From: JAOTZA01 sp965224065
GTDB lineage: Bacteria; Acidobacteriota; Thermoanaerobaculia; Multivoradales; JAHEKO01
Length of the DNA: 64,000 bases
Direction: 5' to 3'
Assembly (NCBI GenBank): GCA_965224065.1
Contig: CBDCYF010000005.1
Location: forward strand, 3,410,001-3,474,000
A program made the position numbers and the translations under genes. Of the stretch, positions 8,666-15,664 are shown one piece after another (within the stretch, counting starts at the first letter, position 1; each line of letters starts with the position of its first letter). The notes under the pieces were generated by a model. That model ran no database searches, was not told the DNA's origin, and worked only from the letters and a program-made list of their open reading frames with translations.

Positions 8666-10516
8666 GTGAGCACACCGAGAGGAGAGAACGACCCCGGAGA
8701 GATCGAAAACGGGGTTCAGGACGACGCCGTCATCGGCGTGGCGCTCAAGCGCTCGCTCCAGGTGCTGGCGGTCCTGGCCCTGCTGGGCGCGGTCTTTTTC
8801 TGGCTCTCCCGCCGTAAGCCACCCCCGGCGCCCGAGACGCCGATCGAGCCCCAGGCGCCGCGAGAAGTGGAGGAGGCGGAGGTCCCGGCCTCGCTCGGCT
8901 TTACCGATGTCGCGGTGGCCTCCGGCGTCGAGTTCGTTCACGACAACGGTGCCGAAGGCGAGAAGCTTTTGCCCGAGACCATGGGCTCGGGAGTGGCGTT
9001 TTTCGATTTCGACAACGATGACGACCAGGACCTGCTTCTCGTCAACTCGACCCGCTGGCCACATTCGAAACGCTCGGGTCCGGCGCCCACATCGCGGCTG
9101 TTTCGCAACGACGGCACCGGCCGTTTCTCCGACGCCACCTCGGTTCTGGGTCTCGGGTCGGACCTCTATGGAACCGGCGTTGCGGTCGGCGACTACGACG
9201 GCGACGGCAGGACCGACGTCTTTGTCGCCGCGGTAGGCACGAATCGTCTGCTGCGCAATCTCGGAGACCGCTTTGTCGACGTCACCGACACGGCAGGTGT
9301 CGGCGGCGCCTCGGATGAGTGGTCCACCAGCGCGGCGTTCTTTGACGCCGACAACGATGGCGACCTGGATCTATTTGTCTGCAACTACGTGCGCTGGTCT
9401 CGGGACATCGACCTGGAGCTCGACTACCGGCTGACCGGCGTCGGTCGCGCCTACGGGCCACCGGTCAATTACCAGGGGACCTTTTCCTATCTCTACCAAA
9501 ACAACGGCGACTCGACATTCACCGATGTCTCCCAAGCGAGCGGCATCCAGGTCCGCAACGAGGCCACCGATGTGCCGGTGAGCAAGGCCCTGGCGGTGCT
9601 ACCGATCGATCTCGAAGGCGACGGGCTGCTGGATCTGATCGTCGCCAACGACACCGTGCGAAACTTCCTCTTCCACAATCTTGGGCAGGGAGTGTTCGAG
9701 GAGGTGGGGGAGTTCTGGGGCGTGGCTTATGGACGCGCCGGCGAGGCCACCGGGGCCATGGGAGTCGACGCGGCGTACTACCGAAACGACACCGATCTCG
9801 GGTTCGCCATTGCCAACTTCGCCAACGAGATGACGTCGCTCTATCTCTCGCAGGGAGACCCGACGCTCTACGCCGACGAGGCCATCGGCGAGGGCATCGG
9901 CGCGCCCAGCCGTTCGGTGCTGAGCTTTGGCATCCTGTTTTTGGATGTCGACCTGGACGGAAGGCTGGATCTGCTCGAGACCAATGGACACCTCGAAGCC
10001 GAGATCGCCACCGTCGACCCGAGCCAGAGCTATCGGCAGCCGGGACAACTGTTCTGGAACGCCGGTCCCGCGGCCCGCCAGGGTTTTGCCACGCTGCCGG
10101 CCGAGGCCATCGGCGACCTGGCACGGCCGATCGTCGGCCGGGGATCGGCCTACGCGGATGTCGACGGCGACGGGGATCTCGACCTTGCGCTCACCCAGGC
10201 CGGCGGACCGGCTCTGCTGCTGCGCAACGACTACGTGGGAGGCAACCACTGGCTGAGGGTTCGCCTGGCCGGCCGAGCGCCCAACCGGGAAGCCCTGGGC
10301 GCGGTGGTCGAGCTGTCGGCCGGTGGCGTGACCCAGCGCCGGACGGTGATGGCGGCACGCAGCTACCAGTCGCAGTCGGAGCTGCCGGTGACCTTTGGGC
10401 TCGGCGGGCAGCAGCAGGTGGATTCGCTTGTCGTCCTGTGGCCGGATGGCGAGCGTCAGACCGTAGCCTTAGAAGGCGTCGACCGGGCGATTGTCGTCCA
10501 GCAAACCACGCCTTGA
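8666..10516 (+). CDS. CRTAC1/ASPIC-family FG-GAP repeat protein
   Basis: A 616-residue protein starting at GTG 8666, only 5 nt after the cytochrome stop. A single membrane anchor (VLAVLALLGAVFFWL, about residues 32-46) is followed by FG-GAP/VCBS repeats with calcium-type loops such as DFDNDDDQDLLLV, DYDGDGRTDVFV, DADNDGDLDLFV and DVDGDGDLDLAL. The C-terminal 90 residues resemble the UnbV/ASPIC domain (NHWLRVRLAGRAPNREALGA). Such proteins form extracytoplasmic beta-propellers. Their pairing with multihaem cytochrome-TPR proteins is recurrent, but the biochemical role is not established. Confidence 0.88.
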   Translation: MSTPRGENDPGEIENGVQDDAVIGVALKRSLQVLAVLALLGAVFFWLSRRKPPPAPETPIEPQAPREVEEAEVPASLGFTDVAVASGVEFVHDNGAEGEKLLPETMGSGVAFFDFDNDDDQDLLLVNSTRWPHSKRSGPAPTSRLFRNDGTGRFSDATSVLGLGSDLYGTGVAVGDYDGDGRTDVFVAAVGTNRLLRNLGDRFVDVTDTAGVGGASDEWSTSAAFFDADNDGDLDLFVCNYVRWSRDIDLELDYRLTGVGRAYGPPVNYQGTFSYLYQNNGDSTFTDVSQASGIQVRNEATDVPVSKALAVLPIDLEGDGLLDLIVANDTVRNFLFHNLGQGVFEEVGEFWGVAYGRAGEATGAMGVDAAYYRNDTDLGFAIANFANEMTSLYLSQGDPTLYADEAIGEGIGAPSRSVLSFGILFLDVDLDGRLDLLETNGHLEAEIATVDPSQSYRQPGQLFWNAGPAARQGFATLPAEAIGDLARPIVGRGSAYADVDGDGDLDLALTQAGGPALLLRNDYVGGNHWLRVRLAGRAPNREALGAVVELSAGGVTQRRTVMAARSYQSQSELPVTFGLGGQQQVDSLVVLWPDGERQTVALEGVDRAIVVQQTTP

Positions 10517-10519
10517 CGC

Positions 10520-10551
10520 AAAAAAGCCGGCCGCCTCGCGGCGGCCGGCTT
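10520..10551 (-). terminator. Terminator of the ferredoxin gene, between convergent genes
   Basis: A perfect 12-bp stem (10524-10535 with 10540-10551) has loop TCGC. On the minus strand it is followed by a run of T (A at 10520-10525 on plus), so it ends ferredoxin transcripts. The stem may also stop plus-strand reading from the CRTAC1 gene, but it has no T tract on that side. Confidence 0.9.
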
Positions 10552-10575
10552 GTAGTTTCGGTCGAGAGGCTTTGG

Positions 10576-10917
10576 TTACGGGTTGACGATCTCGTTGACG
10601 TCCGGGCGCTTGGGGGGATCGTTGCGCTCGCGCGCCTCGATCGCCTCGTGCTCGTTCCAACCTTCGTCCAGTGCCAGACGGCGATTGATCTCCGCCCATT
10701 CCGGGTCTTCTTCCTCGGTCTCGACGATGGCGTCGATCGGACACTCCGGCTTGCACAGACTGCAGTCGATGCAGGCGTCGGGATCGATGACCATGAACTC
10801 GTTGCCATAGTCGCCGTCGTGCTCGTAGTCGCCCGGGTGGATGCAGTCCACCGGGCAGACCTCGACACAGGTCGCATAGCGCTCGCCCAGACATTTTTCA
10901 GTGATTACATAACTCAT
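10576..10917 (-). CDS. fdxA: 7Fe ferredoxin ([3Fe-4S][4Fe-4S])
   Basis: A 113-residue cytoplasmic electron carrier. The start at 10917 (MSYVITEKCLG) is preferred over longer frames because it gives the canonical ferredoxin N-terminus. The first cluster motif is C-x7-C-x3-C-P-x2-C (CLGERYATCVEVCPVDC), the pattern of Azotobacter-type 7Fe ferredoxins. The second is CIDCSLCKPECP. The tail of about 45 residues is acidic and helical (WAEINRRLALDEGWNEHE), as in other FdxA proteins. It is monocistronic, with a perfect TATAAT upstream and a terminator downstream. Its redox partner is not indicated. Confidence 0.93.
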   Translation of the reverse strand: MSYVITEKCLGERYATCVEVCPVDCIHPGDYEHDGDYGNEFMVIDPDACIDCSLCKPECPIDAIVETEEEDPEWAEINRRLALDEGWNEHEAIEARERNDPPKRPDVNEIVNP

Positions 10918-10971
10918 TGAGTGGCTCTCCCTCTCGCGAAATCGCTGTTGTTTCCCCTTTCGGGCGTGCCT

Positions 10972-10977
10972 ATTATA
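10972..10977 (-). promoter_or_regulatory. -10 element (TATAAT) of the ferredoxin gene
   Basis: A perfect TATAAT on the minus strand, unusual in such GC-rich sequence, lies 54 nt before the ferredoxin ATG. No good -35 hexamer is found at 16-18 nt spacing, so the promoter may rely on the strong -10. Confidence 0.55.
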
Positions 10978-11076
10978 CCGCAGAGAGACGGGAGAGAGCA
11001 CCGAATGAATCGCGCCGGAGCCGTCGCTCAGCGAGCGGAAAAAGCTGGGCGATCCGGCGCGATTTCGGCTGGGGGC

Positions 11077-11940
11077 TCAGGACGGCGGGCCTTCGGGCTC
11101 GGGGAAACGTCCGGGGAGGTAGCCGCGCTCGGCGATCTCTTCGGGGGTGAGGCCGCTCGGTTTGTCCTCGATCTCGGTGTGCTCGCGGGCGCGCATCAGC
11201 ACCTCGGCGGCCAACAGCCTGTAGGCCTTGGCTCCGGGTGAGCGGGGGTCGTACTCGAAGATCGTCTGCCCGAGCTCGGGGGCTTCGGCGAGCCGCACAT
11301 TGGTGCGAATCTCCACCGCCAACACCTTGTCTCCCAGCCGTTGACGGATTTTGGCGACGTTCTCGCGGGCCGCGCGGGTTCGGTAGTCCACCTGAGTGAG
11401 CACCACACCGAGCAGCCGGGGACGCGACCCAAAACGCTGGTCGAGCCGTTTGGCCGCCTCGAGCAGCGGCTCGAGCCCGGCGATCGACAAGTAATGCGGA
11501 GTGCTCGGCACCAAAAAGTTGTCGGCCGCCAGCAACGCGTTGACCGACAGCAGAGACAAATTGGGCGCGCAGTCGATGACGATCAGGTCATAGCGATCGA
11601 CGACCGGTGCCAGCGCCGTCTGCAGCCGCGTCTCTTTGTTGGTCTCCCAGCCGACGGCCTGGCCAAACGTCTGCAAGTCGGTCGAGCCGGTAATGAGGTC
11701 CAGCCCCAGGCTGCGAGTCGAGCGGATGGTGTCTTGAATGGGCCGGGCCTGGAGCAGAACGTCGGCCAGCGACGGCACCAGGTACTCGCGGCGCACGCCC
11801 AGCGAGAGCGAGGCCGAAGCCTGGCTGTCGAGATCCACCAGCAGCACGCGCTTGCCGATCCCGGCGATTGCCGCCGCCATGTTGACTGCGGTGGTCGTCT
11901 TGCCGACACCACCCTTTTTGCAGATCACTGCAGTGATCAT
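11077..11940 (-). CDS. parA: ParA/Soj-family ATPase, without adjacent parB
   Basis: A 287-residue deviant-Walker ATPase. Residues 8-16 (KKGGVGKTT) form the ParA/MinD P-loop with the signature lysine. Residues about 34-40 (LLVDLDSQAS) form the A' motif and IVIDCAPNLSLL the Walker B. ParA proteins dimerise on ATP and move cargo such as plasmid or chromosome origins or protein clusters over the nucleoid. No ParB or parS site was recognised nearby, and the flanking genes are unrelated to partitioning, so the cargo is unknown. The ATG at 11940 lies against a 16-bp palindrome (see separate entry). The upstream gap carries repeat cluster 1. Confidence 0.9.
   Translation of the reverse strand: MITAVICKKGGVGKTTTAVNMAAAIAGIGKRVLLVDLDSQASASLSLGVRREYLVPSLADVLLQARPIQDTIRSTRSLGLDLITGSTDLQTFGQAVGWETNKETRLQTALAPVVDRYDLIVIDCAPNLSLLSVNALLAADNFLVPSTPHYLSIAGLEPLLEAAKRLDQRFGSRPRLLGVVLTQVDYRTRAARENVAKIRQRLGDKVLAVEIRTNVRLAEAPELGQTIFEYDPRSPGAKAYRLLAAEVLMRAREHTEIEDKPSGLTPEEIAERGYLPGRFPEPEGPPS
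11923..11938. repeat. 16-bp perfect palindrome over the parA start region
   Basis: GATCACTGCAGTGATC is a perfect 16-bp palindrome covering codons 1-6 of parA (ATG ATC ACT GCA GTG ATC). It could be an autoregulatory operator or may simply follow from the codons used. Confidence 0.45.
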
Positions 11941-12013
11941 CGCTTTCCCCGGGCCGAATTGTAGCCGACGGCAGGCGGTACCAGAAGGACATGCGTGGCG
12001 GGCGATATGGAGC

Positions 12014-12204
12014 TGCCGGCGGGCGGGGGCAAGCCCCGCCCCTACAACTGATGACGGCCGCCAGAGGCGGCGGCCGCTTCAAACCCGCTGCGCCGTTGCA
12101 CGGATGGCCACGGGCCGCGACAAGCCCGACCCTTTCACGTCCTGTAGGGGCGGGGCTTGCCCCGCCCGGTACGGCCGGCAGGGACACCAGCCGTTTCAAG
12201 CCGA
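12014..12204. repeat. GC-rich palindromic repeat cluster 1
   Basis: It contains two copies, in opposite orientation, of element A (core GGGGCGGGGCTTGCCCCGCC at 12146-12165 and its complement around 12021-12041). It also has two copies of element B (GGCCGCCAGAGGCGGCGGCC with CGCTTCAA, and GGCCGGCAGGGACACCAGCC with GTTTCAA). The cluster lies between the parA start and the end of the upstream methyltransferase gene. No coding function is seen. Confidence 0.8.
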
Positions 12205-12205
12205 G

Positions 12206-13153
12206 TTAGGCGCCGCGAGCGACGCGCTCGAACCACAGCGACCCGTGATGGGTGTCGTAGTCCTCGAGCGAGATCTTTTTGTAGTCCGGCAGGGTCTGCT
12301 CGAGAAACGCATCATCGAAGTGCCGGATAAGCGGTGTCGAGAGCCGGATCTCGTATTCCGGGTTGAACGCCAGAAAGGCCTGGAGGAGCATCGCCTCAGT
12401 CCAGTAGTGGGGCCACTTGGCGTCCAGGATGTAGGTCTCGGCCGGGTGGGGGGTGTTGTACGGGAAGTGGATGTCGTGGGCGTGGACCGTGACACCCGGG
12501 GCGATCCGGGGCACCACCTCGAGATAGAGGAAGGCGACCTCACCGCCCACCTTGAGGACGTGGGTGGTATCGATAAAAAGCACGTCCCCGGCCCCGAGAG
12601 AGGTGAAGAACTCGAGCTCCACGGCTTGGGCCGGAGACTGGCGCACCTGGACGTTGTCCAGCTCGCGCAGGCGATCGCGCGGAAACGGGTCCACGACGCG
12701 AAAGTCGCAGTCGACGCCTTCCTGGCGGTTCTTTTCGATCGCCAGCCAACTGTAGTAGGTGGAAAAGCCCGAGCCGACCTCGACGTACTGTTTTGGCTTG
12801 AGGTCACGGAGCGTCATGTAGAGCACCATGGCGTCGACCAGAGTAAAGCCCGGTCCGATGTCGATCGCCTTGTGCTCCTCGTAGGTGGGAAGGGCAGCGT
12901 ACTCGTCTCCGTACTCCGACACCAGCTCGGCCAGTCGGCGCTTGATGGCCTCCAGGTCGTACGGGATTCCCACCAGCTCGCTTGGCCGGTCCCACAATTG
13001 GCGGCTGGATTTCAGCTCCGAGAGCACCGGCATCGCGGAATAAAAATTCCGCGTCAGGGAGACGTTGACGCCGAGCGCGTTGAGACCGCGCATGACCGCG
13101 TGATGACCCTGACGGTAGAGCCTTTTCAGGCCCCTGTAGGCGGGGTTTGCCAT
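12206..13153 (-). CDS. Class I SAM-dependent methyltransferase (Methyltransf_24 type)
   Basis: A 315-residue protein with ATG at 13153. The frame extends upstream, but that part would overlap the divergent gene's promoter. Motif I for S-adenosylmethionine binding is YVEVGSGFSTYYSWLA (about residues 123-138). It is followed by VVDPFPRDRL and the strand DVLFIDTTHVLKVGG, the usual order in Rossmann-type methyltransferases that act on small molecules or sugars. The C-terminal region carries HAHDIHFPYNTPH, resembling the family metal or substrate site. The gene is divergent from an FAD-dependent enzyme 116 nt away. The acceptor substrate is unknown. Confidence 0.8.
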   Translation of the reverse strand: MANPAYRGLKRLYRQGHHAVMRGLNALGVNVSLTRNFYSAMPVLSELKSSRQLWDRPSELVGIPYDLEAIKRRLAELVSEYGDEYAALPTYEEHKAIDIGPGFTLVDAMVLYMTLRDLKPKQYVEVGSGFSTYYSWLAIEKNRQEGVDCDFRVVDPFPRDRLRELDNVQVRQSPAQAVELEFFTSLGAGDVLFIDTTHVLKVGGEVAFLYLEVVPRIAPGVTVHAHDIHFPYNTPHPAETYILDAKWPHYWTEAMLLQAFLAFNPEYEIRLSTPLIRHFDDAFLEQTLPDYKKISLEDYDTHHGSLWFERVARGA

Positions 13154-13268
13154 GTCGAGTTTCCCTTGGGAGGTGCGTCGGACCACCGGCTCGCGGCCGA
13201 CCGAGCGACATATAGTAACCACATGCCGGTGGGGGAACAAGCTCGGGACGGTGGGGGGGCGACGCTTC

Positions 13269-14579
13269 GTGGCTGAGTTCGTCGTCATCGGCTCGGGCAT
13301 GGCCGCGGTCGGCGCGGCTCACCGTCTCCAGGCCGAAGGCGTGCGGCCCACGCTCTACGACAAGAGCCCCTATCCCGGCGGCCACACCGCCACGTTCCGG
13401 CATCCCAGTGGCTTTCTGTTCGATGACGGGCCCCATATCTCATTTACAAAAAACGAGCGGTTGCAGGCGCTCTTTGCCGACAACATCCACCAGCAGTTCG
13501 AGGTCATCCAGGCAAGGGTCAACAACTACTGGCGCGGCCTCTGGATCAAGCATCCGGCCCAGTGCAATCTGTATGGGCTGCCGCCCGAGCTTGTCAGCCG
13601 CATCCTCGAAGATTTTGTGGCGAACCAGGACGCCGACATCGAGGAAGTGGCCAACTATCGCGAGTGGCTTGTGGCCAGCTACGGGCAGACGTTCGCCGAG
13701 ACGTTCCCCTGTGAGTACGGCCTCAAGTACCACACGACCACGCCCGAGAACATGACGACCGACTGGCTCGGGCCGCGTCTCTACCGGCCGGCGCTGGACG
13801 AGGTGTTGCGCGGCGCGCTCGAAGCGGCCACCGACGACGTCCACTACGTCGACCACTTTCGCTATCCGTCGCAAAACGGATTCGTCTCCTATGTCGAGCC
13901 CTTCTACCGCCACTGCCGGCTCGAGCTGTCGCATGAGGTTGTCCGGATCGATCCGGGCCGGCACCGCCTCGAGTTCGCCGGTGGCAAGAGTGTCGACTAC
14001 GAGCACCTGATCTCCTCGATCCCGCTGCCGTCCTTGATCTCTCGCATCGAGAGCGCCCCGCCCGATGTCGTCGAGGCGGCGTCCCGACTCGCGGCGACCA
14101 CCTGTGTGACGGTCAACGTCGGCATCGGCCGGCCGGACATCTCGGAAGCGCACTGGACGTACTTCTACGACCGTGACGTCTTCTTCACCCGGCTCAGCTT
14201 CCCGCACATGGTCTCCCCGGGGAACGCTCCACCCGGCACGGGCAGCATCCAGGCGGAGGTGTACTACTCGGACAAGTACCGGCCTCTCGACCGCCGGCCG
14301 GAGGAGTGCGTCGAGCCGGTGCTCGCGGATTTGCGCAGATGTGGATTGATCCGGGAGGACGACAAGATCCTGATGACCGAGGCCCGCGTAGCGCCGTTCG
14401 CCAATGTGATCTTCGATCTCGACCGGCCCGCCGCGCTCGACGCGGTCCATGGCTACCTGGACGAAGTGGGCGTCCACTACTGCGGTCGCTACGGTGAGTG
14501 GGGCTACCATTGGACCGACGAGTCCTTTGAGAGCGGAGAGCGGGCCGCTCAGCGAGCGCTCGACAGCAACAGTTCCTGA
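13269..14579 (+). CDS. FAD-dependent oxidoreductase, UDP-galactopyranose-mutase/amine-oxidase-like
   Basis: A 436-residue flavoprotein. The GTG at 13269 is chosen because the Rossmann strand starts immediately after it (AEFVVIGSGMAAVGAAHRL) and a G-rich ribosome site lies upstream; an ATG at 13152 in the same frame is possible. The second motif SPYPGGHTATF matches the NAD_binding_8/amine-oxidase GG motif, then comes FDDGPHISF. The C-terminus (VGVHYCGRYGEWGYHWTDES) resembles the FAD-closing segment of UDP-galactopyranose mutase-like enzymes. A sugar-nucleotide or amine substrate is plausible but not shown. Repeat cluster 2 begins 17 nt after the stop. Confidence 0.75.
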   Translation: MAEFVVIGSGMAAVGAAHRLQAEGVRPTLYDKSPYPGGHTATFRHPSGFLFDDGPHISFTKNERLQALFADNIHQQFEVIQARVNNYWRGLWIKHPAQCNLYGLPPELVSRILEDFVANQDADIEEVANYREWLVASYGQTFAETFPCEYGLKYHTTTPENMTTDWLGPRLYRPALDEVLRGALEAATDDVHYVDHFRYPSQNGFVSYVEPFYRHCRLELSHEVVRIDPGRHRLEFAGGKSVDYEHLISSIPLPSLISRIESAPPDVVEAASRLAATTCVTVNVGIGRPDISEAHWTYFYDRDVFFTRLSFPHMVSPGNAPPGTGSIQAEVYYSDKYRPLDRRPEECVEPVLADLRRCGLIREDDKILMTEARVAPFANVIFDLDRPAALDAVHGYLDEVGVHYCGRYGEWGYHWTDESFESGERAAQRALDSNSS

Positions 14580-14595
14580 TACGGACGGGATCGGC

Positions 14596-14802
14596 GGCGG
14601 GCCGGGGCAAGCCCGGCCCCTACACACCGGCGAGAGGGCCGGCTCGTGACGGCCGGCAGGGGCGCCGGCCGCTTCAACCCCGGCTGCTCGCCGCGGGGTC
14701 GCCCCGTCGCTCCGCTCTTAGTTGTAGGGGGCGGGCTTGCCCCCGGCCCGCGGTCACTAGCCGGTGATCGCTAACGACGGCCGGCAGAGGCGCCGGCCGC
14801 TT
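14596..14802. repeat. GC-rich palindromic repeat cluster 2
   Basis: Two element A copies (around 14598-14624, GGGCCGGGGCAAGCCCGGCCC, and around 14722-14749, written GTAGGGGGCGGGCTTGCCCC) alternate with two element B copies (GGCCGGCAGGGGCGCCGGCC near 14651 and GGCCGGCAGAGGCGCCGGCC near 14780), each followed by CGCTTCAACCC. The cluster fills the space between convergent genes. The last B copy runs into the coding region of the minus-strand acetyltransferase. Confidence 0.85.
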
Positions 14803-15394
14803 CAACCCTGGCTGGTCGGTCGTCGCGCTCTGAAGCGGCCGTCGCCCCTGGCGGCCGTTGGGCCGTTGCCGGCTGCGGGCGGGGACTCTGCGCGGCGGTC
14901 GGTTCCACCAGCACCTTGGCGCCCGGGGCGAGGTCTTCGGTCACGATGGCGTTGACGCCGATAAAGGCGCCGTCCCCGATCTCGATGCCGCCGATCAGCC
15001 GCGCGCCGGCGCCCACAAAGACATCGTCGCCCAAACGCGGCATGTCCTCCAACCGTCCGTGGTGGGGCGCCCCGATGGTCACCTGATGCAGGAGGATGGC
15101 GCGGCCCCCGATGCGGGTGCGACTGCCGATCACCAGCCCGTTGCCGTGGCTGATGACGAGCCCGGGACCGATCTCGACCGCCGGGGCGATGTCCACCCCG
15201 GTCAGGAACAGGTTGAGTCGCGCTACGAATGAGCCCAGAAGTGGAATCCGGTGGCGTTTGAGCGCATGGGCCAGGCGGTGGAGCACCACGGCTTGAAAGC
15301 CGTTGTCGAAGAGCAGCGCCTCGACCACGTGCCAGGCAGACCGCGGCCGGTTCAGGCTGAGCTGCTTCGAGTCGTGACGCAAGTTGTCGAACAT
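14771..15394 (-). CDS. Serine O-acetyltransferase-like hexapeptide-repeat protein
   Basis: A 207-residue left-handed beta-helix acyltransferase. Residues about 65-160 contain hexapeptide repeats (IGPGLVISHGNGLVIGS, TRIGGRAILLHQVTIGAP). The His-containing turns match CysE-type serine or sugar O-acetyltransferases, which use acetyl-CoA. The N-terminal helical part (about residues 1-60) is short, as in the small CysE-like group found with polysaccharide genes. The last 35 residues (after VEPTAAQSP) are Ala/Pro/Arg-rich and are encoded by element B of repeat cluster 2. The native stop was therefore probably lost or shifted by repeat insertion. The substrate could be serine or a sugar. Confidence 0.8.
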   Translation of the reverse strand: MFDNLRHDSKQLSLNRPRSAWHVVEALLFDNGFQAVVLHRLAHALKRHRIPLLGSFVARLNLFLTGVDIAPAVEIGPGLVISHGNGLVIGSRTRIGGRAILLHQVTIGAPHHGRLEDMPRLGDDVFVGAGARLIGGIEIGDGAFIGVNAIVTEDLAPGAKVLVEPTAAQSPRPQPATAQRPPGATAASERDDRPARVEAAGASAGRR

Positions 15395-15664
15395 GATTAC
15401 CGCGTACTCGCCCGAAAACGCTTCAGAAACTCTAGCACGGACCCCAACGGTAGGTTTCGTTTTGTCTTGAAACAGCGTCTAATGGGGGTCTGGGAGGGCC
15501 CGATGAGAGCAGCCGCGCCAGCCAACGAAAAACAGACCGGAGCTGGAGTCGTTTTTGCACTTCCGCTGGTTCCAATGGGTCCTTTTGATTCGAACCCATC
15601 CGCGGCGGCCGCGGTCTGGCGACCACCGGCGACGGGGCCGGCGGGAGGTCGGGCGTCTTTGCCG

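Noticed and set aside
11738..13276. 512-codon plus-strand ORF across parA and the methyltransferase
   Set aside because: It is antisense to well-supported genes and its composition is that of a GC-rich shadow frame.
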